A DNA stretch of 64,000 nucleotides, from assembly GCA_038134285.1 (NCBI GenBank), contig JAYPUW010000001.1, forward strand, positions 185,757 through 249,756. The letters are read 5' to 3'. Source of the DNA: UBA3478 sp038134285 (GTDB taxonomy: Bacteria > Bacteroidota > Bacteroidia > Flavobacteriales > Flavobacteriaceae). Position numbers and translations under genes: made by a program. Under the pieces are notes generated by a model. It ran no database searches. It was given only the letters and a program-made list of their open reading frames with translations, and was not told the DNA's origin. This document shows positions 16,301 to 25,048 of this stretch, in pieces (the stretch's first letter is position 1; each line of letters opens with the position of its first letter).

Positions 16301-17014
16301 CTAAAAATTACGCTCTTTTTGAATAGTCTCGTAAGCTTTTTGAACCTGCTTGAATTTTTCTTCTGCGCCCGCTTTGAGCGCGGCATCGTCGGTGATGACT
16401 TTATCAGGATGGTATTTCTTCACCATGTCGCGGTACGCCTTTTTGATCTCTGCAACCTCAACGTCTTTAGAAACACCTAGCACTTTGTAGGCCTGGTCGC
16501 TGCTCTCTTCGAAAAGGGCTCTTAGGCGCTGCCAATTCTGAATACGCAAGTAGCCTGAGATCTCTGAGAGCTTTTGGATTTCAGAGTCGGTAATGTATCC
16601 GTCGGCCTTTGCGAGATCAATTAAAAAGTAAATGATTTGTTCACGTGTAGCGTATGAGGTGTACTGCGAAAATTCTTGACAAATACGACGCAGGTCAACA
16701 TTCGCTTTGTTGATTTCTTGATTGAACTGCTTGAAGAGATCTTGGGCGCGTGCTTGGCCGTAATTGCGGATAAAAAACTGACGCACATAATCGAGCTCTT
16801 TCTGTTCAACTTTACCATCGGCTTTAATGACGGCAGAGGCTAGTGTGATGAGGTTGAGGCCAAAGTTGAGGGGTGCCGACTTGTTGCTACGGTAGAAGGT
16901 TTTCACGGTGGTTCCGCCGAGCATTCGCCCGATAAAATACCCGATGAGCGCCCCAGGAAAGCGCAGAACCATGTAGCCTAAAAGGGCTCCAATAAAAGGT
17001 GCAAATCGACCCAT
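16301..17014 (-). CDS. TerB-like and J-domain co-chaperone (DjlA-like)
   Basis: The product has an N-terminal membrane-associated, glycine-rich segment (GALLGYMVLRFPGALIGYFIGRMLG, about residues 8-32), a TerB-like helical domain (about 50-160; KADGKVEQKELDYVRQFF and AKADGYITDSEIQKLSEIS) and a C-terminal J domain with the HPD motif (KKYHPDKVITDD). This is the layout of DjlA, a membrane-anchored DnaK co-chaperone. I place the start at 17014 (MGRFAPFIG) instead of 17032, because a TAnnTTTG box overlaps the extra codons. Confidence 0.82.
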   Translation of the reverse strand: MGRFAPFIGALLGYMVLRFPGALIGYFIGRMLGGTTVKTFYRSNKSAPLNFGLNLITLASAVIKADGKVEQKELDYVRQFFIRNYGQARAQDLFKQFNQEINKANVDLRRICQEFSQYTSYATREQIIYFLIDLAKADGYITDSEIQKLSEISGYLRIQNWQRLRALFEESSDQAYKVLGVSKDVEVAEIKKAYRDMVKKYHPDKVITDDAALKAGAEEKFKQVQKAYETIQKERNF

Positions 17015-17019
17015 GGGTA

Positions 17020-17027
17020 CAAAGATA
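17020..17027 (-). promoter_or_regulatory. Possible -7 box for the TerB-DnaJ gene
   Basis: On the minus strand the bases read TATCTTTG (TAnnTTTG). The box ends only six bases before the chosen start codon, so the transcript would have almost no leader. It pairs with the divergent box at 17043-17050. Confidence 0.35.
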
Positions 17028-17042
17028 CACATTTGAAAAGCC

Positions 17043-17050
17043 TATCTTTG
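17043..17050 (+). promoter_or_regulatory. TATCTTTG -7 box before the bacilliredoxin gene
   Basis: The sequence matches TAnnTTTG and lies 22 bases upstream of the ATG at 17073. No TTG element is seen at the expected -33 distance. Confidence 0.5.
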
Positions 17051-17072
17051 TAGCGTAAATTTTTCTTGCATA

Positions 17073-17483
17073 ATGTACCCAGAAGAACTCGTAATACCCA
17101 TGAAAGAAGAGCTCACCGTAGTCGGTTTTAAAGAGCTCACCTCGGCACAGGCGGTTGAAGAAGCCCTCGGCGCTGATGGCACCACTTTACTAGTAATCAA
17201 TTCAGTATGCGGATGCGCTGCCGGAAGTGCACGCCCAGCGGCTCGATTGAGTCTAGTTCACTATAAAACGCCTGATCACCTTGCGACAGCATTCGCCGGA
17301 TTCGATTTAGATGCCGTTCAAAAGGCGCGAGAACTGATGGTTCCGTTTCCGCCTTCGTCACCGTGCATGGCTCTTTTTAAAGATGGAGAATTGGTCCACA
17401 TGATCGAACGTCACCACATTGAGGGGCGCTCAGCAGAAATGATCGCCGACAATCTAAAGATGGCTTTCGACGAGTACTGCTAA
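17073..17483 (+). CDS. BrxA/BrxB (YphP/YqiW) family bacilliredoxin-like protein
   Basis: The 136-residue thioredoxin-fold protein carries the family's C46-G-C48 active site in NSVCGCAAGSARP. Relatives in Bacillus remove bacillithiol from oxidised protein thiols. Other marks are the MYPEELVIPMKEEL opening and PFPPSSPCMALFKDGELVHM (about residues 90-109). The terminal cysteine (EYC) is an additional thiol. Bacillithiol use by this organism is suggested but not proven by the gene. It ends before a strong terminator and is read as a single gene. Confidence 0.9.
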   Translation: MYPEELVIPMKEELTVVGFKELTSAQAVEEALGADGTTLLVINSVCGCAAGSARPAARLSLVHYKTPDHLATAFAGFDLDAVQKARELMVPFPPSSPCMALFKDGELVHMIERHHIEGRSAEMIADNLKMAFDEYC

Positions 17484-17503
17484 CAATATTTTTAACCCTA
17501 TGT

Positions 17504-17534
17504 AAACCACCTTTGCTAAAAAGGTGGTTTTTTT
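17504..17534 (+). terminator. Rho-independent terminator after the bacilliredoxin gene
   Basis: AAACCACCTT (17504-17513) pairs with AAGGTGGTTT (17521-17530) around a 7-base loop, followed by a run of T to 17534. It ends transcription just before the acyltransferase start at 17540. Confidence 0.85.
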
Positions 17535-17539
17535 ATGTC

Positions 17540-18271
17540 ATGAAAACAGTCCTTGGTTACCTGCTTACTCCGATCTTTTACCTGTGTTTTGTGCTCGTGT
17601 TGGTCATCTTTGATCCCATACAACGCATCACCTTAAATGTGTTAGGGCATAATGCGCACGACAGGGTAATTTCAAGTATTAATTTTTGGCTGATGGCCTC
17701 AGCACGTGTATTGGGGGCGAGTTTTACGATTGAAGGTAACCGAGATTTGCCTAAAGATCGTCCGCTTATCATTGCGGCGAATCACCAGAGCATGTATGAC
17801 ATCCCCCCGATCTTCTGGTATTTCAGAAAGCACCACCCTAAGTTTGTGGTGAAGAAAGAACTTGGCAAAGGTATCCCCACCATTTCATATAATATTCGTC
17901 GCGGCGGATCGGTAATGATTGACCGTAAAAATCCAAGACAAGCTGTGCCTGAGATTCATAAACTGGGCGCCCTAGTGCAGCAACATAACTTTGCTGCGGT
18001 GATTTATCCTGAAGGAACACGCAGCAGAAGCGGCGCGATGAAGCCCTTTAAAGTCGCCGGACTTGAGGCGCTGCTTCAATCGACACCAGAGGCGCTTTTG
18101 GTGCCACTGACAATCAATCACACCTATAGGTTTACCGAAAAAGGGCTTTTCCCGTTAGCCATTGGGGTTCGTGCTTCGTATTATGTACATGATCCGCTCG
18201 AAAACCAAGGCGATCATACCGCACTCATCGCCGCAGCAGAAGAGGCTGTTCGCTCGAAGCTAAAGGCCTAA
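17540..18271 (+). CDS. plsC: 1-acyl-sn-glycerol-3-phosphate acyltransferase (PlsC family)
   Basis: The 243-residue enzyme adds the second acyl chain to lysophosphatidic acid at the inner membrane. It has an N-terminal hydrophobic helix, the HX4D motif NHQSMYD (H82, D87), a GGSVMIDRKNPRQA block near 122-135 and PEGTRS at 157-162. The ATG at 17540 is chosen because the longer frame would begin at a TTG within the upstream terminator hairpin. The start lies directly behind that terminator, so the promoter must be in or beside it, or read-through supplies the message. Confidence 0.9.
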   Translation: MKTVLGYLLTPIFYLCFVLVLVIFDPIQRITLNVLGHNAHDRVISSINFWLMASARVLGASFTIEGNRDLPKDRPLIIAANHQSMYDIPPIFWYFRKHHPKFVVKKELGKGIPTISYNIRRGGSVMIDRKNPRQAVPEIHKLGALVQQHNFAAVIYPEGTRSRSGAMKPFKVAGLEALLQSTPEALLVPLTINHTYRFTEKGLFPLAIGVRASYYVHDPLENQGDHTALIAAAEEAVRSKLKA

Positions 18272-18277
18272 AAAACG

Positions 18278-18309
18278 AAACCTTGCACGTCTTAAGACGT
18301 GCAAGGTTT
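18278..18309. terminator. Bidirectional terminator between plsC and the Gfo/Idh gene
   Basis: A perfect 14-bp stem (AAACCTTGCACGTC / GACGTGCAAGGTTT) with a TTAA loop is flanked by A-rich and T-rich ends, so it can end both convergent transcripts. Confidence 0.9.
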
Positions 18310-18340
18310 TATGACTTAATGAAAAAGTGTAGTGGTTAGA

Positions 18341-19780
18341 CTATAGGTTGGCTAATTGCCATCCGTCTCTATACTCTTTAGTTACGAACTGGTTCGCATC
18401 GTCGAAGTTAGTCACCTTCATGTTTTCTCCGTCCCAATACAGTTTAGTACGACCGTAGTAGTCGAAACGTCCGTTTTCGTTCTGACGTCTTAACTGGTTT
18501 GAGCGAATCGCTAGGTTACCCATGAGCACCGTTTCAGTAAACGGCCCAGCGTAATCAAACGATGAGGTTAACGCTATGTGTTCTTTAGATCCGAATCCGG
18601 CCTTAACCGCTTCTGTCCAGAAGGTGTTGTGGGTAAGGTCTAGATTTTGCTGAACACGTGTGTCAAAATGTATTTGTTCTTGTCCTGGAATGAATAGACG
18701 AGGATTTCCTCCGTAATCTTCATGGGCAATAACTCCTTTTGTACCGATCAGAAGCGCACCACTTGAGCTCGCTCTATATCCTCTCTCTACGAGAAGGTCT
18801 GGTAAGGCGGGCTGAATTCCGCCATCTGTCCATTCAAATGTAACGCCCTCTGGATTGAATTCATCAGCAGGGAAATCAATGGTCACACGACTTGAGAGTG
18901 GGCAAGCCTCTGGCGTGTAGTCAGGCGTCCACATTTGAGAATACACATCAGCAACAGTCGCCTGAACCCCTGTTGGATATCCTAAGCGAAGCGCCTTGAA
19001 CGGAGCATCCATAAGATGGCATCCCATGTCTCCGAGCGCTCCTGTACCGTAATCCCAGAATCCTCTCCAATCAAAGGGGTGCAATCCTGGTGTGTAATCC
19101 CGCTGAGGTGCAGTACCTAACCAAAGATCCCAGTTCAATGACTCTGGTTTCTCTGAAGGAGCCTCTTTCGAAAGGGCAACCCCTTGTGGCCAAACCGGAC
19201 GGTTGGTCCAAATCTTCACCTCTTTGATAGTTCCGATACGGCGTTCATTAACCCATTCGATAATCTTTTGAACTCCAATGTTTGAACCTCCTTGGTTACC
19301 CATCTGAGTCACCACTTTCTGTGCGCGCGCTGTTTCAGTTAACAGACGGGCTTCAGCTATGGTATGTGTCAATGGCTTTTGTACGTAAACCGCCTTACCT
19401 CTGAGCATGGCTTCGTAGGCAATCTTAGCATGGTTGTGGTCGGGTGTACTCACAGTAGCCGCGTCAAATTTCTTCTCGTTGTCGAGAAGTTCTCTGTAGT
19501 CGTAATAGAACTTTGCCTTTGGATGTTCTTGAATTGCACGTTCTGCACGTTTTGAATCCACATCGCAGATAGCTACGATGCGGTTCACTCCCCCGTTATA
19601 GGCATTGGTCATATCAGAGTACCCTTTACCGCCCGCACCAAATGCAACTAAGGCAAGCTGGTCACTAGGGGCAATAAACCCAGGTCCTCCTAATACGTTT
19701 CGCGGAACAATAAAAAAGCCCACCCCGGCAGCGGTAGACTTCTTTAAAAAGTCACGACGACTATTATTCGACTTTGACAT
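18341..19780 (-). CDS. Gfo/Idh/MocA-family oxidoreductase with Tat signal
   Basis: The 479-residue protein begins with a twin-arginine signal (SRRDFLKKSTAAGVGFFIVP) and has a Rossmann NAD(P)-binding part (LVAFGAGGKGYSDM; AICDVDSKRAERA near residues 71-83), the AVYVQKPLTHTIAEARLL motif that replaces the usual EKP, and a C-terminal alpha/beta substrate domain with DWRGFWDYGTGALGDMGCH (about 243-261). It is thus a folded-in-cytoplasm, exported sugar or polyol oxidoreductase of the type common in Bacteroidota. The substrate is unknown. It stands alone and ends at the shared terminator. Confidence 0.88.
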   Translation of the reverse strand: MSKSNNSRRDFLKKSTAAGVGFFIVPRNVLGGPGFIAPSDQLALVAFGAGGKGYSDMTNAYNGGVNRIVAICDVDSKRAERAIQEHPKAKFYYDYRELLDNEKKFDAATVSTPDHNHAKIAYEAMLRGKAVYVQKPLTHTIAEARLLTETARAQKVVTQMGNQGGSNIGVQKIIEWVNERRIGTIKEVKIWTNRPVWPQGVALSKEAPSEKPESLNWDLWLGTAPQRDYTPGLHPFDWRGFWDYGTGALGDMGCHLMDAPFKALRLGYPTGVQATVADVYSQMWTPDYTPEACPLSSRVTIDFPADEFNPEGVTFEWTDGGIQPALPDLLVERGYRASSSGALLIGTKGVIAHEDYGGNPRLFIPGQEQIHFDTRVQQNLDLTHNTFWTEAVKAGFGSKEHIALTSSFDYAGPFTETVLMGNLAIRSNQLRRQNENGRFDYYGRTKLYWDGENMKVTNFDDANQFVTKEYRDGWQLANL

Positions 19781-19851
19781 CTTTTTAATTTTTTTTGATT
19801 TCAGCAGTAGAATGTACTGAAAAATTTAAAAGAATGAGAAAATTTAACTCT

Positions 19852-21270
19852 TTAGATGCTAAATCTCAGTTGAAAGCGGGTACCTGTGTTCAAGGCTGAC
19901 TGACAGTTTATGGTTCCGCCATTCTCTTCTACTAAGGTTCTGACCACTGCAAGGCCCAATCCCATACCGCTATTCTTTGTCGTGAATCGAGGCTCAAACA
20001 TGCGAGACAGCACTTCTTTACTCATACCCTTTCCGTTGTCTATGACTTCTAATACGACCGTGTTTTTGTCGTTGAAGAGCTTCACCTTTACCTCTCCATC
20101 CTCAAGCCCTTCTATCGCCTCAAGAGCATTTTTGACAAGGTTATTCACGATCTGAACCAAGTGGTTGCGGTCAATTTTTAAGCTGATATCGTCAGACTCT
20201 GCCTGAATTGATACCCTCTCATCTGAGAACAATTGAACGGCCCACTGCACCACCTCGGTGGCATTCAACAGCACTTTATTCACCTCAGGCATCTTGGCGA
20301 AATCAGAAAAGGTCGAGGCGATAGCGCTCAAAGTGTCGATTTGCTGCAGCATTCCTTGGGTGAACTCTGTGAGTTGCTCTTGACGCTCTTGATCGTTTGC
20401 TGCAAAACTGCGTTCGAATTGCTGTACGCTAAGACGCATAGGAGTGAGCGGATTCTTAATCTCATGTGCCACCTGTTTAGCCATCTCTTTCCAGGCCGTT
20501 TCACGTTCTGATTGTGCCAATTTGCGCGCACTCTCGCCTAAAGCGTCTACCATTCCGTTATACGCCTTGATTAAGCTCTCTAATTCGGTACTCTGTGAGC
20601 TCAATTGAATCTTTTCATTAGTGTCAAGCACTGTATTAGCGAGGCGATCGGCAATGGTGTTCATCGGGCGGCTGATGTAGATCGACACCAAATACCCTAA
20701 GGCCAATGCCAACACCAATATCAACACGTAAACAAGGCTAAGGCGAATCAAAAATTCGCGAAGCTCAAAGTCGTTAAAGGTGTTGTCCTCAAAATAAGGA
20801 AGGTTGACAATCGCTACGGGTTCACCTTGACGGTCTTTCAAAAAGAAAAACGAGCTCATGACCGAGAGGCCGTCATTAACCTCTTCGACTACGAAGCGCT
20901 CATTGTCCATTACACGACGTAAGAGCCCACCAAACAAACGCTCTTGAGCATCTGGCAATGAAGATTTAATCAGTGCGCCGTCTATAGCATACAGGCTGAA
21001 ATCTACATCTTGTATGTTAGAAATCTCATACACCGGTTCGTTGAAAATCCGAGCGAGGTTGTTCTGGGTAAGAGCGAGGTAGGTGCTATTGAGCTCATTT
21101 TCTAGACTCTTGAGCACCTGTTGTTCTTTGCGTTCAAGGCGGTCAGTATGATAATCTTTAGACTGCTCTTGATACTGATACCACGTGATCCCCCCAGTAA
21201 AAACAAGGGCCAACACGACGATAATAGTCATCGCCGCAAAAATTCTAAAACGCAGGCTTTGAAAATACAT
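19852..21270 (-). CDS. Sensor histidine kinase (NtrY-like), orphan
   Basis: The 472-residue membrane kinase has helices at about residues 10-30 and 173-198 enclosing a periplasmic sensor region, then HAMP (200-250), the H box AHEIKNPLTPMRLS with phospho-accepting H269, N box NLVKNALEAIEG (about 372-383), DNGKGMS and the FTTKNSGMGLGL ATP lid. The H box with ITP/LTP spacing resembles NtrY. No response regulator is adjacent. The start overlaps the stop of hemJ by one base, so both are translated from one message. Confidence 0.9.
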   Translation of the reverse strand: MYFQSLRFRIFAAMTIIVVLALVFTGGITWYQYQEQSKDYHTDRLERKEQQVLKSLENELNSTYLALTQNNLARIFNEPVYEISNIQDVDFSLYAIDGALIKSSLPDAQERLFGGLLRRVMDNERFVVEEVNDGLSVMSSFFFLKDRQGEPVAIVNLPYFEDNTFNDFELREFLIRLSLVYVLILVLALALGYLVSIYISRPMNTIADRLANTVLDTNEKIQLSSQSTELESLIKAYNGMVDALGESARKLAQSERETAWKEMAKQVAHEIKNPLTPMRLSVQQFERSFAANDQERQEQLTEFTQGMLQQIDTLSAIASTFSDFAKMPEVNKVLLNATEVVQWAVQLFSDERVSIQAESDDISLKIDRNHLVQIVNNLVKNALEAIEGLEDGEVKVKLFNDKNTVVLEVIDNGKGMSKEVLSRMFEPRFTTKNSGMGLGLAVVRTLVEENGGTINCQSALNTGTRFQLRFSI

Positions 21271-21818
21271 CAGATTTCTGGATTCTTATCGCGTATGCGC
21301 TTATACAAGCGGATACCTAACATCAACAACACAGCAAGCAAGAATAATGCCACGACTCCAAAGATCCAGTTTAGAGCGCTTTTGACGATAACCAAAAAAA
21401 CCACAGAAAAGAGAATCAGCGTGCTCCCTTCATTATAGATGCGCATGAAGCGCGCTGTATAACGGACCTCATCGCGCTGTAACTGCTTATAGATGCAATG
21501 GGTGTATCCGTGATATACAATTAGCAAGAGCACAAAAAGCAATTTGACCTGCATCCAAGGTTGAGCAAGCCATCCAGGCATTAGGATTAAAAGCCAATAT
21601 GCAAAAAAAATGCAGAGTATGGCCGAAGGCCATGTAATGATAAACCATAAGCGCTTACTCATGAGTTTAAGCTGCTTGGATAGTATGGTTCTTGCAAGCT
21701 CCTCTTCATCTTGGGCCTCAATGTGGTAGACAAAAAGTCGAGGTATATAAAAAAGCCCCGCAAACCAGGTCACCACGAAGATGAGATGCAGGGCTTTGAT
21801 ATAAGGATAGAGTTCCAT
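21270..21818 (-). CDS. hemJ: HemJ-type protoporphyrinogen IX oxidase
   Basis: This roughly 182-residue membrane protein oxidises protoporphyrinogen IX to protoporphyrin IX. It shows the HemJ opening YIKALHLIFVVTWFAGLFYIPRLFVYH (landmark at residues 6-32) with conserved H11 and H32, four hydrophobic helices, and a GYTHCIYKQL segment. The ATG at 21818 is preferred to the GTG at 21827. No hemG or hemY is seen here, and the heme genes that need this step lie at 25049-33743. Placement in front of a histidine kinase is unusual. Confidence 0.85.
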   Translation of the reverse strand: MELYPYIKALHLIFVVTWFAGLFYIPRLFVYHIEAQDEEELARTILSKQLKLMSKRLWFIITWPSAILCIFFAYWLLILMPGWLAQPWMQVKLLFVLLLIVYHGYTHCIYKQLQRDEVRYTARFMRIYNEGSTLILFSVVFLVIVKSALNWIFGVVALFLLAVLLMLGIRLYKRIRDKNPEI

Positions 21819-21855
21819 GATAAGCACAAAGGTCTTAAAAACTCAAGGACGTGCC

Positions 21856-24800
21856 TTAATCGAGTTGCAAGAACTTCAGCTGCTTTTCATTGAACGCCTG
21901 GTTGAATGTCGCTATTTCTTGATCAACGAGCGTATTAAAGGTGTTCAATTGACCCTCAATGGCGGCCGTCAGTTCTTGTTGTACTGCGCGGTCTTGTTCC
22001 GTTGGTCCGAAGTCATCCAAAGAAACTAGGCTATTCAAGTGTGCCAACTTGTTGGTCAATCGAATAGGGAAGTTTAGCGGATCTTGCCCGCTGCTGTTTT
22101 GGGTTTGATACAGCGCCTTTTCAACCGTAGAGAAGCGCTCTCTAAGTGATTTCGATTGCTCTAGGAGTTCCGCTACCGAAGCGTCGTCTTTGTACTGAGC
22201 TTCGAAGGCACTTAGCTTCTCGTTGATAGCTCTGATTTTCTTAATCGCGGTATGCGCCTCATTCACCGTAGCGTTGATCTCAGTAATGAAATCGTACTGG
22301 GCTTGCATCTCTGCGACGCTCGCCTCAGCGCGCGGGTCTGGTAGAATCTCAAAGGATTGCGATTGCGATGTACCGTTGTAATTCAGATGTACATTATAGC
22401 TTCCAGGAACGGCCTTTGGTCCGCTGAGGTTGGCCCACCATAAAATCATTCCCTTAAGGCGTTCGGCGCCCTCTCCGCGTGTATCCCACACATGAGTGTT
22501 TCCGCCCGTCTTGACCGCTAGCTTCTCTTGTGGGTCTTTGGCGTCTGAGCTAAAATGCGCTAGGGTGTCTCCTGCCTTAGAGGTATAGGTCAACTGTACC
22601 TTGTCTGTTGCATTGAGATCCTTGAAATACAAATGAGTTACCACCCCAGCTGGCATGTTTTCACCCGCGGTTAACGATGGTCTCCCTTGGTCTCCCTTGG
22701 TACGATAAGCGTCTTTTGGCTTAAACAAGACGGCGTCTTGAGTCGCTGTATTACTATCGAGTTGATGCAGCACGGTAAGGTCGTCTATCATCCAAAGGCT
22801 GCGTCCTTGCGTAGCAACAATAAGGCTATTTTCTTTTAACGCTAGGTCGGTGATCGGCACAATGGGTAAGTTCAACTGGAACGGATCCCATGACTTGCCG
22901 TCATTGAAGGATATGTACATTCCGGTTTCGGTACCCGCATAGAGTAAACCTTTTTTGGCAGGGTCTTCGCGCAGCACTCTTGTGAAGTGTTCGCTTGGAA
23001 TCCCTTTAGTAATCAGCTTCCAAGTCTTACCGTAGTCTTCAGTTTTGTAGAGGTAAGGCGTGAAGTCTCCGAGCTTGTAGCGTGTGGCCGCAACGTAGCA
23101 AGTTCCTTCGTCAAAGGTTGAAGGCTCAACACTGTTGATCATATTCCACTCAGGCATGTTCTTTGGCGTTACATTCTCCCAGTTCGCGCCTCCGTCTTTG
23201 CTGACGTGAATGAGTCCGTCGTCACTACCTACCCACAGTAAACCTTCTTTGATAGGGCTTTCACCTGCGGCAAAAATGGTTGCGTAGTACTCTACCCCTG
23301 TGTTGTCTTGAGTGATCGGACCGCCACTCGATACCAACTTGGTCGGATCATTACGCGTAAGGTCTGGGCTCATCAGCTCCCAGCTCTGACCCTCGTTGGT
23401 TGAAAGGTGAACCTGATTTGAGAAGGTGTACAGTTTCTTAGGATCGTGCTTTGAGAAGATGATCGGAAAGTTCCACTGAAAACGGTACTTCATTCCTTCT
23501 GCACCATAGCCCATAGGGTTGTCTGGCCATACGTTAATGGCGCGTACGGTATTATTGGCATGGTTGACGCGAGTCAAGAATCCGCCATAACTACCTCCGT
23601 AAACAATGTCGTTGTTGTTAGGGTCGACTGCGATATGTGCCGATTCGCCACCAGCGGTTTCTTCCCAATCGTCTTCGCTAATGTTTCTGCCATCTGAACG
23701 GTGGCGCACGCGGATGGTTGAATTGTCTTGCTGTGCCACATAAATGCGGTAGGGGAAGGCGTTGTCTGTGGTAACGCGATAGAATTGGGCCGTAGGTTGG
23801 TTGTAATAGGTCGACCAATTTTCTCCGGCATCAAAAGACACTTGAGCGCCTCCGTCGTCGGCGATGATCATGCGCTGATTGTTTTCTGGGGCGATCCATA
23901 AGTCATGGTGGTCGCCGTGAGGAGCGTTGTAAGTTGAGAAGGTCGATCCTCCGTCAGTTGAACGATGGTATTGAACGTTCATTACATAAACAATGTCTGC
24001 ATCTTGAGTGTCTGCATAAACACGAGAATAGTACCAGGCGCGCTGACGCAATTTGCGCTCATCGTTCACCTGCTTCCAAGTCGCTCCACCATCTTCTGAA
24101 CGGTAAAGCCCTCCTTTTTCCTTGTGTTCTACAATAGCCCAAACTCGGTCTTTTTGCACAGGCGACACGGTTACCCCAATAATCCCAAGCGTTCCTTTCG
24201 GAAAGCCGTCGTTTGATGAAATCTCTGTCCAGGTTTCTCCTGAATCAGTACTCTTCCAAAGCGAAGAACCAGGACCACCGCTGCTCAAGCTATACGGTGT
24301 ACGCTGCACACGCCATGTTGAGGCGTACATCACACGAGAGTTGGTCGGATCAATAATCAGATCAACCGCCCCGGCCATGTCATTTACATAGAGTACTTTA
24401 CGCCAGGTGTTACCTCCGTCTGTTGACTTATAGACACCACGCTCTGTGCTGGCTTTGTAAATATTACCTAAGACAGCAGCATACACCACCTCTGGGTTGT
24501 CAGGATGAATGCGCATACGCGGTATGTGTCGACTCTCAGGCAATCCTTTTGATTCCCAGGTCTTTCCGCCGTCAACGGACTTCCATACGCCGTATCCTGA
24601 AGAAACGTTCCCGCGCACGGTTACTTCTCCTCCACCAACGTAGATGATGTTAGGGTCGCTCTGTGCAACTTCAACAGCACCGATACTTCCGCCGAAGTAT
24701 CCGTCTGAAATATTTTTCCATGTATTACCGGCATCAGCTGACTTCCACACCCCTCCTCCGGTAGCACCGAAATAGAAGGTGTTGGGTTGTTTTGGAACTC

Positions 24801-24954
24801 CGGTTACCGCAGCTGATCGTCCTCCTCTAAAGGGGCCTATCAAACGGTAATCTAAACTTGAATAGGCATCTGCAGCCTGCTGAGCCACTAGTGAAGTTAT
24901 TGCTGAAAGGGTAAAGAAAAAGGCTAAAAAACTAGCCACGCGCGATGGTCTCAT
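21856..24954 (-). CDS. VPS10/sortilin-like BNR-repeat exported protein
   Basis: The 1032-residue exported protein has a signal peptide (residues 1-24) and about ten BNR/Asp-box repeats such as SADAGNTW, SVDGGKTWE, STDSGETWTE and SEDGGATWK, which form a large sortilin-type beta propeller. The C-terminal 200 residues form a separate beta/helical region with a helical tail. Bacterial relatives are common in Bacteroidota and often annotated as glycosyl hydrolases, but no catalytic residues are clear. It is a paralogue of the protein at 46234-49014. A scaffold or binding role is possible. Confidence 0.85.
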   Translation of the reverse strand: MRPSRVASFLAFFFTLSAITSLVAQQAADAYSSLDYRLIGPFRGGRSAAVTGVPKQPNTFYFGATGGGVWKSADAGNTWKNISDGYFGGSIGAVEVAQSDPNIIYVGGGEVTVRGNVSSGYGVWKSVDGGKTWESKGLPESRHIPRMRIHPDNPEVVYAAVLGNIYKASTERGVYKSTDGGNTWRKVLYVNDMAGAVDLIIDPTNSRVMYASTWRVQRTPYSLSSGGPGSSLWKSTDSGETWTEISSNDGFPKGTLGIIGVTVSPVQKDRVWAIVEHKEKGGLYRSEDGGATWKQVNDERKLRQRAWYYSRVYADTQDADIVYVMNVQYHRSTDGGSTFSTYNAPHGDHHDLWIAPENNQRMIIADDGGAQVSFDAGENWSTYYNQPTAQFYRVTTDNAFPYRIYVAQQDNSTIRVRHRSDGRNISEDDWEETAGGESAHIAVDPNNNDIVYGGSYGGFLTRVNHANNTVRAINVWPDNPMGYGAEGMKYRFQWNFPIIFSKHDPKKLYTFSNQVHLSTNEGQSWELMSPDLTRNDPTKLVSSGGPITQDNTGVEYYATIFAAGESPIKEGLLWVGSDDGLIHVSKDGGANWENVTPKNMPEWNMINSVEPSTFDEGTCYVAATRYKLGDFTPYLYKTEDYGKTWKLITKGIPSEHFTRVLREDPAKKGLLYAGTETGMYISFNDGKSWDPFQLNLPIVPITDLALKENSLIVATQGRSLWMIDDLTVLHQLDSNTATQDAVLFKPKDAYRTKGDQGRPSLTAGENMPAGVVTHLYFKDLNATDKVQLTYTSKAGDTLAHFSSDAKDPQEKLAVKTGGNTHVWDTRGEGAERLKGMILWWANLSGPKAVPGSYNVHLNYNGTSQSQSFEILPDPRAEASVAEMQAQYDFITEINATVNEAHTAIKKIRAINEKLSAFEAQYKDDASVAELLEQSKSLRERFSTVEKALYQTQNSSGQDPLNFPIRLTNKLAHLNSLVSLDDFGPTEQDRAVQQELTAAIEGQLNTFNTLVDQEIATFNQAFNEKQLKFLQLD

Positions 24955-25048
24955 AAGGTCTTATTTTGATTAAGGCTCTCCAAATTAGAAAATATCGCGA
25001 AACGCAGATGTCTTAGTGCTAAAAATTCATCGAAGCGTTCACCAATTT

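Noticed and set aside
17015..17032. Longer TerB-DnaJ protein starting at 17032
   Set aside because: The six extra codons overlap a -7 box; MGRFAPF is the usual start in such proteins.
17513..17539. Longer plsC starting at TTG 17513
   Set aside because: The extra codons lie inside the terminator hairpin of the preceding gene; the ATG at 17540 fits the family start.
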